The notes under the pieces: generated by a model
What the model was told of the DNA's origin: nothing
The model's input: only the letters and a program-made list of their open reading frames with translations
Databases searched by the model: none
Program-made: the position numbers and the translations under genes
Source of the DNA: Lyophyllum atratum
Taxonomy: Eukaryota; Basidiomycota; Agaricomycetes; Agaricales; Lyophyllaceae
Direction of reading: 5' to 3'
Length of the DNA: 64,000 bases
NCBI GenBank assembly: GCA_014905825.1
Contig: JACGCN010000002.1
Coordinates: 1,612,001-1,676,000 of the forward strand
In this document: positions 12,130 through 22,651 of the stretch, piece by piece
How the letters are laid out: each line of letters begins with the position of its first letter
Numbering within the stretch: the stretch's first letter is position 1

Positions 12130-12306
12130 GGAAGCAGAACTCGGAGTTGAGTCGCATGACGTCAGTGATTAGCTCAGCTGGAAGAGCCGACTGACAGTGA
12201 CATGTGATTGTCTAACGTCGCTCGTTACAACCGAAGGCCAGAGCTAATATTGAGAAATTTCGAAATGGCTTGACAACTTGCTCTCTACCACATCCTTACA
12301 TCCACT

Positions 12307-13681
12307 ATGAGCGACTCGGTCATCCACTCCATCGCAGGTGCCGCGGGCGGGATCGTTGCAATGACCGCGACCTAGTAAGCCTTCTCTACGCGTCTGCGGC
12401 ATCTAGTCTAATCTGCGTGTTACTCTCCTATGTAGCCCTCTTATATTTCTATCTACCCGTGCAGCAGTCGAAACGAAAAGCGAGCACAAAGTAAGTTCTA
12501 TACTTCACCCGCGCTCACTTTAGCTGATCAACTTGAACAAGTCTTTCTATCAAGCTGTCGTTGATATAGTCAAGCGCGAGGGTGTATTAGGGCTCTATAG
12601 CGGTCTGAGTTCTAGTTTGTTGGGAATTGCTGTTACAAATGGGTGCGACAATCATGACAGTATATCCTGATAGTTGACTGACACCCCTTTTCGCGCCGCA
12701 GCGTATATTACTACTTTTACGAACGCTCTCGTGGAACTATTCTCAAGTCGCGTACAGGGGGGAAAGGATTGACAACCTTCGAATCAATTCTGACGGGAAT
12801 AATAGCAGGTTCGTGTAACAGCTATCCATACTAGCTCGACCTTATGCAGATCCCCCCCAGGCTCTGCAACTACAATTCTCAGTAACCCGATCTGGGTGGT
12901 ACAAACCTCTCAAGCGGTCCGCACACTGAAGCAATCCAGTCCTGAATCTCATGACGAGGTCACCGTGAAGAAACTCGGCTTTGTGGAGACTATCAAGCAC
13001 ATTCTCGCCAAGGATGGCATCCAGTGAGTTCATATCAATAGTCCTCTCGTCAAGAGACCTTACCACTCCTCCCTTTTGAGAGCATTCTGGCGCGGAATAG
13101 GCCCAGCTTTGGTCCTAGTTATTAACCCGGTCCTTCAATATACTGTGTTCGAACAGTTGAAGAACCTTCTAATCGCAAGCCGTACACACAAGCTCAGAGC
13201 AGCTGGAGCCGTCGGGACCGCTGTCGCAGTCCTCTCTGACTGGGACTTCTTCCTATTAGGTGCTCTGTCGAAACTTGGTACGATCACTTATACGTCGTTA
13301 TATCAAACAGAACTGATGTCCTCTCAGTGGCGACTGGTACAACGTACCCGTACATGTGAGTACATCTTCTCTCTCCTTCACCATTTCCATCCTGAGGAAA
13401 ACGCTAGTGTCATGAAGAGTCGACTCCACGCGGGCCAGGCCAGCGCTCTCAAGTACAAATCATCGCTCGAAGGGATGCTCACCATCTTGAAAGAAGAAGG
13501 CATTGGAGGACTATACAAGGGGGTCGGCAGCAAGCTGGTACAGAGTGTACTCACAGCCGCCATCCTATTTGCAGGACAGAGGCGTATTTTTGAAATGACG
13601 AAGAAGGTACTTACAAGTCACCAAAGAAATGAACAGACGCTGACAGATGCATCACAGGCCATGCATCCCGCTACGAAATAA
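12307..13681 (+). CDS. Peroxisomal adenine-nucleotide-type carrier (SLC25 family)
   Basis: Six-helix mitochondrial-carrier-family protein of the peroxisomal Ant1/PMP47/SLC25A17 group, which exchanges ATP or cofactors across the peroxisomal membrane. Three tandem repeats show the diagnostic signatures: YPLIFLSTRAAVE in repeat 1, NPIWVVQTSQAV in repeat 2 and YPYIVMKSRLHAG in repeat 3. These P-[non-acidic] variants are typical of this subgroup rather than the PxDxxK of ATP/ADP carriers. The ATG at 12307 (MSDSVIHSIAGAAGGIVAMTAT) is interrupted inside the first signature by an intron (TA|gtaagc ... tag|CCCTC). Further introns follow EHK, TNG, IAG, DGI, SKL and YPYI, all joining in frame. The gene ends QAMHPATK, about 330 residues. 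It could equally carry NAD or CoA; the substrate is inferred from the subgroup only. Confidence 0.92.
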
Positions 13682-13841
13682 AGACTCTACTTCTTCAGCA
13701 GTTGATCATCACACTAATAATACCCTATATATACATACACTGACAGGTCAAGGGGATTGGGCACTAGATGATAGAACATGGATTCCAATAACCATTGTTT
13801 ATCCTTGGAAAAAAAACTAATTACATTCCTTGTCACCGATA

Positions 13842-16800
13842 TTACGCTTTGCTGGCTTTCAGCTGCGCTAGCAGAGCCTTCATCTCATCGACATCCTTCT
13901 TCAACCCATTGCCACTACCCCCAGCCTCGGCCTTTCCGCCTCCTATGTATCCGCCTCCATCACCCGTCGTCGTCTTACCATCATCCTTCGAGAGCCACTC
14001 ATCGAGTTGTGCTGTGATGGACCGAGCCTTGAGGCGGTAGTGGGTGCGGATGATGTCTTCGAAGGGCTCAGGAGGGTTCTTCAGGTTACCCAACATCTGA
14101 AACCGCTTCACGTCAGTTGATATTATAGAAGGATGAAAAGCGGATACTTACCGCAGTCTTAACAACCATGCGGCGTACATTGGCGGAGTCTGTAGTATAT
14201 CTTGAACATCGCGGATTCAGTGGAGGTAGAGCAAGACGTACATGCGTGAGATTGGGGCGTGCCCGCACTTTGAGCCCATCCAGGTTCGTTCAAATACGGC
14301 TCATCGCAGAGGATCATAGATTGGATGGAAATCAGGACCTGTTTTAGAAATTACAGAGGGCGGCTTCTCGGATCGTGCTGAAGACCATACCTGGAGCAGC
14401 GTGGACCTTCCAGAGACCCAACCAGGTCCAGTCCATGTTCCCAGTAAAGATAGGCAGACTTTGCCATCCTGTCTTTCCGCTCAGTTCGTGGCCCGAAAGA
14501 CTAGATGTGATCTTACGGCATAGAGGTTTGGATTGAAGCGGTACTTTCCACCGTTCGTCTAGTTGTAAAGAGGATCAGTAGTCAACAAGTCAGGTTTGAT
14601 GGCGGGCTCACAGTCATGTACTTGACACTGGGTGGCGACTGATTATAGCTCGGCCCCAGGAATATATCAAAGAGGTAACTAAGCAGCAAATGAGCGACGG
14701 TGGCTCAAGATAAATTGAAGTACACATACCATCCATTGTAATAGCTAATCAAACGATCAGTACAGTTCATCCGACGATTTCAAAACTTAACTTACGGAGT
14801 ACCCTCCGGGCCCGTGATCAAAGCCTTAATGACATCGACGCGAGTTTCATCGACTCGCAGGAAGATCGAGGAGTTCCAGGCTACCGGAAGGTTGGTGGTG
14901 AGAATGGCCAGCTGTTTTATCACATTGGCGATCTGCGCCACGCTATTATACGAGACCTCTCACCTCCTTGGCAATGGCAAGGGATCGCTTCGGGATATCT
15001 GAGTGGGCAAGCATACGAGCTTCGTTGTTGTAATAGAATTTGAAGTGGGGTGTGGTGTTTTCCTCCTCGCCTGTCTTCTCCGCAGGTAATGTGAGATCGC
15101 AATACTCGAATCTCACTCGCGTAGCCCACTCCATGTATGCTTTCTGAGCGCTTTCTTCTGTCGCACCGGCATCGACACGGATAGGAGCTGATGATGACGT
15201 GAAGAGTTTCGGAAGTGAGGCGTGAAGGCGATCGACAAAAGCATCTCCCTTCGTGTCGCGCAACGACCGGTCAATCGCGTTTGCGGTGGCTAAGATGCGT
15301 TGGCAGAAATCAAGTAACTTTTGGTTTTCATCGGAAACTTCTACTGGCTGCTCTTTCGCTTTGCCCTTGCTGTCGACGGTCATACGCTTCTGTTCCTCTG
15401 TCAGCTCCTCTTGGGGAGCTTCTTGAGGTTTAACGCCCTCAAGACCTTTCAAGGCGGCTTGGGCTTGGATAGCAATGGCCTCTAACAACTCGCGAGGACC
15501 AGAACTCCCTTCATAAACGATGGTACGTTCGCGGATACCGAGGTTGGGGTTGGCTGTAGACTTCTTTACGGTGACGCCCTTGACGGACACTACCACCATG
15601 ATGGGCATTGCCATCATACTGGCTAGCGCTTCGTGGTTTGAGATTGTCTACAACAAGCAGGGGATGTAAGAGGGAGAGGTAGCTGGAAAGTAAAATTATC
15701 TACCTCGAGCCAGTGCAACAGTTCGAAGTATAGGATCGCGCGGTCCGACATATCAGCAAGGGAGTCATTCCGTAAGAGCGCGCTACAGATGTAGTTGAAC
15801 CGTCTTCGTAGATGAGCCAAGGCGGTCGGATGCACCAGATAGTCGCTTGTCTGGCCGCCCCCTTCACGGTGAAGGTTAGGCAGATAGACACGGATGGAAG
15901 AGAGAAGGTTCCCAATCTTCTCGTCCTTTGCATGCTGTAATGCTTGCGCTTCCAATTGTCCCGTGTTCTAAGCAAAGTGAGGTCGTGACCAAAATGCAAC
16001 CACTAGCAGAACTCACATCCTCTTTCTGATCACCAGCGTATCCGATCCCACCCTTCTTCTTGCCGCCTGCTTGTACGCCTGCATAATATACGCCGTCGTC
16101 GTCATCAACATCAGGGGTAGAGGCAGTCTTCCGACGTTTGGGAGTCCTTGAACTATGTTCCTTGCTCTCTTGAGGTTCTTGAATCTGTTCGATGAATAGT
16201 TGTTCGAGCATAGAAAGGCCCACTCCAAGGATGACACCTTGCAGATTCGAACAATGGAATAGAGGATCGTCGTCGGTGGCAGCTGTGGGGCGTTTTACTT
16301 TATCAGCAGAAACAGATTCTCCGCATGCCAAGCAGAATTCAGAACTACAGCTCTTGCAAGTGTGTCGAACGATCTTTCGCAATCGTTGGGTATATGTTGA
16401 AAAGCTGGACTACGCGCCATAGTCAATGATCAGCGAGGCCGTCATAAAGCTAGATAAACCCACATAGATCGCGAAGAAATCACTTTTCTTCCGCTTCACC
16501 GACGTCCCACAGCCAAGAGGACATGGGCATTCTCCGTCGCTCAGTTGGGAATAGAGACTAAAGAGGAAGCTCTGCTCTCCGCCCTCTGGGCATCCTTTCA
16601 TCCACTGCCCCTGAGTCATGAGCTTCACTCGCTCATTGACTCCAGGGATGTCTACGACTTCAGGTTGTTCTTCAACCTCAATAACCTCTTCTCTTCGATC
16701 CTTAGAGAAGAATATACCTAGGGAACAGTCAGTCCCGGTTCGAGACTTGGGTACCGCGATTGATTCGTACCAGAATATGGATCCACATCTGCAACACCCT

Positions 16801-17277
16801 GACCTCCACGCGCCCTGGTCTCATAATCGGAATCGTAGTCAATGTAGTCTCCTTCTGTGATCACTTTGTTAGGTTTGGCTGCAATATCATAAAAGAGCGA
16901 GTACCATCGTCATCCTCTTCATCGAGGCCACCATCGGAGTCGATCTCCTCGTCTTCATCGGGGGTCTACATGGTGGACGTGGATATTGGCTAAGTCGTCG
17001 GACCCTGAAGGCAGATACACTTACCGCAGGCCGGGCTCTTCGCTTGAGCTCGCTACTTGACGCCATCGGCTCATCATCGTCGTCCTTTATATGATCAAAC
17101 GCGCCTTCGAAGAACCTCTCAGCCGCTTGCATAACATCGCCGTACTGACGAAAGGCTGCGCGAGCTTGAGCAGGAGTCGCGCCCTTGATACTCGCGTGAC
17201 ATTCAGACACTCGCCCACTATAGGATTCGACGAGCGCAACTCACCATCTCTACTAGCTGCTGAACTTCTGCCTGCAT
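13842..17277 (-). CDS. UBA-, Cys-rich- and E2-domain protein (UBE2Z/BIRC6-like catalytic core)
   Basis: Large ubiquitin-conjugation protein. The N-terminus is UBA-like (LVEMGATPAQARAAF...YGDVMQAAERFFEGAFD). An acidic linker leads to a cysteine-rich zinc-binding-like region with spaced pairs (CPCPLGCG, about 16530; then HTCKSCSSEFCLACGES, about 16370-16310), resembling an IBR/RING-related fold. A helical middle follows, then a C-terminal E2 fold: SIFLRVDETRVDVIKALITGPEGTPY, GGYLFDIFLGPSYNQSPP, KYRFNPNLY and the active-site stretch DGKVCLSLLGTWTGPGW (catalytic Cys codon about 14454-14456). GTWTGP with the following LISIQSMI resembles UBE2Z and BIRC6 rather than small E2s. The ATG at 17277 joins over a 61-base intron to GATPAQARAAF. 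The C-terminal tail (IRTHYRLKARSITAQLDEWL...) is Gly/Lys rich. E2 activity is likely; E3-like function of the Cys-rich part is inferred. Confidence 0.85.
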
Positions 17278-17818
17278 GATGAAAGAATTGTATGGGAAAT
17301 CGTAGGCGCCTGGTGTGGCTACAATTGTCCAGATGTCGTCGCTCAAGGTGGCAGGTGCCAGCCAGGGTGCAACTTATGTAAAGGTGCAAGTCACAAAAGC
17401 GCCCAACAGGTGTCTTAATTACATACAATTCTTGGCATCTTTTGCAAGGTGCACGGAGCTCGAGGCTGCAACGAAAAGCGCCGGTTAGATGCCAGGCATG
17501 TAGAAGGGATGCACAACAGAGGAATAAATATTGTAGCTATATATATAACACACAAACGCCCAGCAAACCGATAAAAGGGTTAGATAACTTGCAAGCAAGT
17601 GAACATACGTGGCGGCTAGAAGGTGAATAAGAATAAGAAAGCCTTAAAGTTCGGTAAGTAGGTCGTGAAGCAAACAAAATGAAGGGAGGTGCGGTTCAAG
17701 CATTGTACTTGAACGCTTCTGTTGTACACACACATCGATACATATCCCGCGGATTTGTTCCAGCCCGAAATGGGACACGAGGTAAGCAAATCAGCCAGCT
17801 TCAGTGATATACAGACAA
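17278..17818. other. Intergenic, upstream of the E2 gene and downstream of OPY2
   Basis: About 540 bases between the start of the minus-strand E2 protein and the stop of the minus-strand OPY2-like gene. It should contain the E2 gene promoter and the OPY2 3' UTR. An AT-rich tatatatataac stretch lies near 17540. Short open frames here have no family similarity. Confidence 0.5.
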
Positions 17819-19826
17819 TCAACTCTTCCGACTCTGAGGCATTGGGACCTGGACACTCTCTCGGTCAAATCCTAATGGGTAGGAAGAGAGGTCACTCGTG
17901 AGCGCGAGAGTGTCCAAGCTTGCTCGCTGACGATTGTGAAAAGAGGGGGGAGGCGGCGCTGGACCGTCCCCAGAGTCGATCTGGAAGGGGAACGACCCAA
18001 GCCCCGACGACGCTGTCGAGAATTGAGACGCTGTGGATAAGCCAAGCGTCCGCCGATCGGGAGGCGGAGGAAGGGCAGATGCTTCGGTAGCATGAGCATG
18101 TGGCTTCTCAGTGAATGCTTGCTGCGCTAGCGGTGAAGGTGGCGCAATATTGATCGTATGCTGAGCCCCAAGGGGCGAAGGAGGCCCACCGCCGAAGGAC
18201 TGCTTGCCTAATGGTGAAACTGGAGGGGATCTGATGGGTCTGTTCGAGATGGGAGAAGGAGGCACGAAGGGGAAGGATTCCAGGATCGAGTCTGCATGCG
18301 TAGAAGCGGCAGACATGGCAGATGAGCTCGACACTCGACGGCTCGGCTCTGGTGCCTGAGTTTGCGCCTGCGCTTGGGCAAGGGCTCTCTGCTGCTGATC
18401 CTGCAGATGGCCGGGGTTCGACGAAGTGGGGCTGATTAGTCTACCCATGGTTGTCCTGTAAGGCGAACGCGGGATATTGTTTGGGGAAAGCTGTGAGTTT
18501 GCCATGGTATACCCGCTCAGTCCGACTTGGACTCGCGTTGCGCTACCGATGTCGATGACAGAGCCAGCTTGTGTGCTCATGCTGGAGGGACGGCTGTTGT
18601 CCTTGGACTGGGCCCAAGGCACATTTGGTGTTTCAGGAATCCAATCAGAATGGGAATCTCGGACAGCCCCCGTAGAGGAATGCCCAAATGTGGTTGTGGT
18701 GGGGGCTGGGGATATACCATACTCAGCGTTGATAGAGGCCTCGTCACTGAAAGGATCGATAGCTTGGCTTTCATCAGCTTCCTTGAGAACATCGGCTGGC
18801 CCGAACGACGTGGATGCCAGTGGAGACCCAACAGGCGGGCGGGAAATGGCCGGGGGCTTCAGAGCATCTGAGCCGGAAGAAAGTGAACCAGGTGCATTGA
18901 TCACTTCTGCTTTGACAACGCCAAGAACCTGTCGGACTGCACCCCTAGTTGGAGTTATGATCATGGGGGCCTCGTTCAGGAAATCGCTGGAGAAGCTGGC
19001 ATTGGACATATACGAGTTCCTGTTGGTGAAACCCGAGATTGTGGAGGGAGCATAGGCGGCCGGCGCGCGAACCGAATCACGCGAAACGTTGACGTGATCT
19101 AGGTTCAGGTCAGGGGAGCGGGCAGGGCGTACAGGCAGGGTGGAAGTCGCAGACAGCTGAGTATGGCTTTCGGAAGTAGGTGAAAAAGCGCGTTGAGAAT
19201 CTGCTGTTACAAGAGCGATGGGTATAACGTTGGTTCCCTCCGTTCCTGCGGTCTGAATAGATGTAGCATCATCGAAGGGATTTGTGCTTGAATGTCGTGA
19301 GGGATTATAATGAGGAGACGAGCGCTGTGACTCGGGATCGAGGTCGATGGTGGTATCGGAGGAGGTGGAGTAAACTCTGAAGGTGTTTTGTTGGGTGGGT
19401 GAAGGTGAAGGCTTCTCAGTCGGATCAGGTCTGTTGAGCACTGTTTCGGCAGATGCTGGAATATCCTTGGGGGTCTCATGTACCGCGGCTAAACGTCTGA
19501 GGCGCATTTTCCGGCGGTACCACACGAAGAGGGTGACCACTATCCCAACAATGATCAACGCGCCAATGATAGCGCCCGCCGTTGCACCCTTGCTGACACC
19601 GCTAGAGCCATGGCTACTGGAACCATTCCTGGCCACGCATTTTGTTTGACTGCATGAAAAACAATCTCTGACAGAGTAAGAGTTAGCTTCAGATGCGATG
19701 GTTGCGGTAGAGGTTTACGAACCTATTGATTTGGAAGCAGTCCTGGTTGGCAGCGCAGTTACAAGGAATGGGATCCGGGCATTTTATACAGTCTCCCTGG
19801 CGAGGCAGAAGTGCTTCGATACGCAT
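17819..19826 (-). CDS. OPY2: OPY2-like single-pass membrane anchor
   Basis: Type I/III membrane protein with a short Cys-rich extracellular domain (CIKCPDPIPCNCAANQDCF...CFSCSQTKCVARN, about 10 cysteines in the Opy2 N-terminal-domain spacing), one transmembrane helix (AIIGALIIVGIVVTLFVWY), a basic stop-transfer (RRKMRLRRL) and a long disordered Ser/Pro-rich cytoplasmic tail. In yeast, Opy2 recruits Ste50-Ste11 to the membrane in the HOG osmostress and related MAPK pathways. An intron splits the Cys-rich domain (NR|DCFSC, about 19721-19668). The tail holds repeats of PPSPLG/AQ (about 18210-18100) and two SFPF motifs, candidates for adaptor docking. The start at 19826 (MRIEALLPRQGDC) has no classical signal peptide; an in-frame hydrophobic stretch upstream could instead be translated from an earlier start. 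HOG function is inferred from the domain. Confidence 0.8.
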
Positions 19827-20035
19827 AGCAAGATAAAGGCAGAAAAAAGAAAGAAAGAGCGTGGAGAGAGTTAGACAGAAGAAAGACCCTGGTTCTGGCA
19901 CCAGGAGAACGAAATGGAGGGGTGGCGAGAGAGTGATTTCGTTTCGAAGGAACCGGGTGGGAACCTGCTTATCTAACGACTGATGCGACAGATCATATCG
20001 CACTTGTTTGCTTCAAATCACCGTTCGACACCGCC
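19827..20035. promoter_or_regulatory. OPY2 / CAF16 divergent promoter region
   Basis: The two start codons are only about 210 bases apart and point away from each other, so the promoters must overlap or be compact. No named site is recognised. Confidence 0.5.
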
Positions 20036-21212
20036 ATGGACGACGCCGACTCCGCAATCGCTGTTTCGCATCTCACATACCGCCATACTCCCGATGCTGA
20101 ATTCTCTCTCCAAGACGTCAATCTCCATTTACCCCGTGGCTCCCGGACCATCATCGTCGGTGCCAACGGAGGTCTGCTCAAATTATTCTTCCAGTCCCCA
20201 TCGTTGACCCTGCCTCTCAGCGGGGAAATCTACTCTTCTACAAATCTTGGCTGGCAAGAGACTTGTCAACACTGAGGGCGCTCGCATCTTTGTCAAAGGT
20301 CGTGATGTGTTCCGGGATTCTCCACCAGGTGTAACGTTTCTGGGAACGGAGTGGTCCGTCTCAAATCTCGTACTAATCAATAGCTTGCTTGAGATATAAC
20401 ACTCAATCAGGGCGATGAATCCAGTTGTTCGTGGTGACATAGTTGTGTCCGCATTTCTAGATTCCGTGGGTGGTTATCGTCACAAAGAGAGGAGGGACCG
20501 ACTTCTTGACATCCTTGACGTTGATCTTGATTGGCATATGCACACTATTTCCGACGGTGAAAGGCGTCGTGTCCAGCTTTGTTTCGGCCTCATGGCCCCC
20601 TGGGATGTGTTGCTACTGGACGAGGTTCCAATTTCCAATAACCTGATGTACTCAACATCTAATGCTCCACGCTAGGTCACTGTTGACTTGGATGTCCTTG
20701 TGCGCGACGATCTACTCAAGTTCCTCAAGGCTGACAGTGAAGCGCGCGGAGCAACCATATTATGCAAGCTTCCTTCCCATTTGCTCTGCCCTCATTCTAA
20801 CCCTGTACAGATGCGACACATATCTTTGATGGGTTAAACGATTTTCCAACACACGTTGGCCATATGCGCCTTGGTACCTTCCTCAAGCCTCCAGCAGCTT
20901 GGCCTATCACTTCCACTTCTCCTCTGTCATCCCAATTTGCTCTGTCAACGACCCTCTACAACGTCGCTTTGCAATGGCTGAAAGAAGACAGGGACCACCG
21001 CAGAGAACTCGAAAAGACTGGCAGGAAGACCCGCGGCGCTCGGCGTAACCAGGTTTGTCATAAAAGGAGCTGCTCGCTATTCGAACAGTGGCTGATAAGG
21101 TTTAACAGACCATGCCATCGGATTCGGAGACATTCTACAGGAAGTACGTTCTCTTTGCGATTTGGCGAGAACACGTCCTCACGCGCAGATCAGGTATGAC
21201 TATAGCCATTGA
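20036..21212 (+). CDS. CAF16: CAF16-type soluble ABC ATPase
   Basis: Stand-alone ABC ATPase of the Caf16 family, associated with the CCR4-NOT complex and transcription in yeast; no membrane domain. MDDADSAIAVSHLTYRHTPDAEFSLQDVNLHLPRGSRTIIVGANG is followed by an intron that interrupts Walker A and restores ANGAGKSTLLQILAGKRLV. The signature region reads ISDGERRRVQLCFGLMAPWDVLLLDE, and the H-loop YATHIFDGL. Introns follow ANGA, TEW, LLDE, ILY (a GC-AG intron), RRNQ and FYRK. The last intron (to about 21193) restores the family's C-terminus YRKYDYSH with a stop at 21210-21212. About 290 residues, the usual length. A transposon starts 181 bases downstream, outside the coding part. Confidence 0.93.
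20764..20810 (+). other. GC-AG intron in CAF16
   Basis: The reading frame and the conserved H-loop (L-Y-A-T-H-I-F-D-G-L) require removal of a 47-base segment that begins gcaagc and ends tacag. gcaag is the known strong consensus for the minor GC-AG intron class. I found no GT donor nearby that keeps frame. Confidence 0.75.
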
Positions 21213-21393
21213 TTCTACTTCGAACTTATGGGTGAGCTCAACCTCTGCATTGCATCAAAACTTCGGTCTCTCGAGTATAGAATTGTTTATCTGTTATTTT
21301 ACTGCGGAGTTCAACCTCCTTTCTAAATCACTCTCCCATCGTGTTGCAACATATAATGTATTGTCTGTATTATTATACATCCATGAAAAGTTA

Positions 21394-21450
21394 CAGCGCT
21401 TTTACTATGTATGCGGAAAGCCGGAAAAAAAAGTTATGTGGTTGTATTTG
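21394..21450 (+). repeat. Left terminal inverted repeat
   Basis: 57 bases starting CAGCGCTTTTAC and ending GGTTGTATTTG, preceded by TA. Compared with the right end it differs by T/A at position 13, one base in the A-run and A/G near the inner end. Confidence 0.93.
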
Positions 21451-21479
21451 GTATCGAGGCTCTCCTTCCTCAACTTGTC

Positions 21480-22559
21480 ATGCCTCTGCGGCATATTTCG
21501 CAAGACTTGAAAGCACGCATCCCAATTCTATTCTATGAGCAGAACTTCACAGCAAAAGAGATATGCGAGCTTCTAGGCATCAAGAAATCCCTCGTCTATT
21601 CTTCCCTCTTGCACTTCAAGGCCTATGGAGTTGCGCATAACCCTTATATTCACCGTAAAACTGGGCGACGACGCTTGCTGAGTACAGCTGATATCAAGCT
21701 CATCTTGGCCCTTATCACTCGAAGACATACTATCTACCTGGATGAGATTCAGGATGAACTCTACCAACATCGAGGAATCTGTATCTCAGTACCGGCTCTG
21801 TGTAAAACTCTCCGCCGCCTCGACCTCACTCGCAAAGTCGTATCCGCCCGCGCTCTTGAACGAAATGACATCATTCGGTCAGCCTATATGAATCGCATAG
21901 CCGAAGAAGTTCCTGATCCTGGAATGATGATGTTCATCGACGAAGCTGCAAGGAATCGAAGATCATCTCAGCGGCCAAAAGGATGGGCGTCCTTAGGGAA
22001 GAGATGCATCCAAAAGCGGTTCTTCGTTCGTGGGGAACGCTACTCGATCCTTCCCGTTATCACTGTGGATGGAATCATCACCTACGACATCATTCCAGGG
22101 TCCGTGACATCTGAGCGCTTTGTACAGTTCCTGCGTGAGTTGGTGGTGAGTTTGCTCTACGCACCTGCTAAGCAAAATTATTACTGAGGCTTGACATGTC
22201 AGATCCCTCTCACCAACCCATATCCTGGTCCTCGTAGTGTTTTGATCCTGGATAACTGTAGCATCCACCATGCCGAGGAGGTGAGGGTTCTTGTGGAAGA
22301 TGAAGCACGTAAGTAATTTGCCTAATATCATATAAATGTTGACGTGAAAACACTGCATTCAACATAAGTGTGCAAGCTTATCTTCCTGCCACCCTATTCC
22401 CCCGATCTGAACCCAATCGAGCAAGCATTTTCATCTATCAAAGCTTTTCTGCGTCGAAATTGGCAAGACTTCTCACTCTCCATCATTGATCGCGCATGTC
22501 ATAATATTACAGCAAAGAAGGCATGGGGCTTTTTCAAAGCATCGGGATATGTAGTGTAA
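21480..22559 (+). CDS. Tc1/mariner-type DDE transposase
   Basis: Cut-and-paste transposase of about 320 residues from the ATG at 21480 (MPLRHISQDLKARIPILF). An N-terminal helix-turn-helix region (FTAKEICELLGIKKSLVYSS) and a second DNA-binding helix (TIYLDEIQDELYQHRG) precede the catalytic core. The acidic triad is visible: Asp about 154 in MMFIDEAARN, Asp about 239 in LILDNCSIHH, and Glu about 275 in YSPDLNPIEQAF, with 35 residues between the last two. FFVRGERYSILPVITVDG is typical of the fungal subgroup. Two introns (22146-22202 and 22309-22368) join in frame. No stop or frameshift is seen, so the protein may be active. The open frame extends upstream into the left repeat (ATG at 21411), a possible longer N-terminus. 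Confidence 0.94.
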
Positions 22560-22651
22560 CAGTATCATGATCATATTGTAAGGCTTTGGGGGTACAAATA
22601 CAAAAGCTTTGAAGTGCAGGGTAACGACAAATAGAAAGTGTATGCAAACAC

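Noticed and set aside
12160..12235. tRNA-like A box (tagctcagctgg at 12170-12181) followed by gagc
   Set aside because: The D-arm matches a tRNA, but no 5-bp anticodon stem, no good T-arm (the best is gttacaacc with two mismatches to the B box) and no acceptor stem can be paired, with or without an intron.
17442..17630. 62-codon open frame between OPY2 and the E2 gene
   Set aside because: Short, no similarity, lies in expected promoter/UTR DNA.
18477..19055. 192-codon open frame opposite OPY2
   Set aside because: Antisense shadow of a Ser/Pro-rich tail; the sense strand has clear TM and Cys-rich features.
20036..21212. CAF16 as a pseudogene broken by the transposon
   Set aside because: All motifs join in frame and the stop at 21212 precedes the element by about 180 bases; the insertion affects only downstream DNA.
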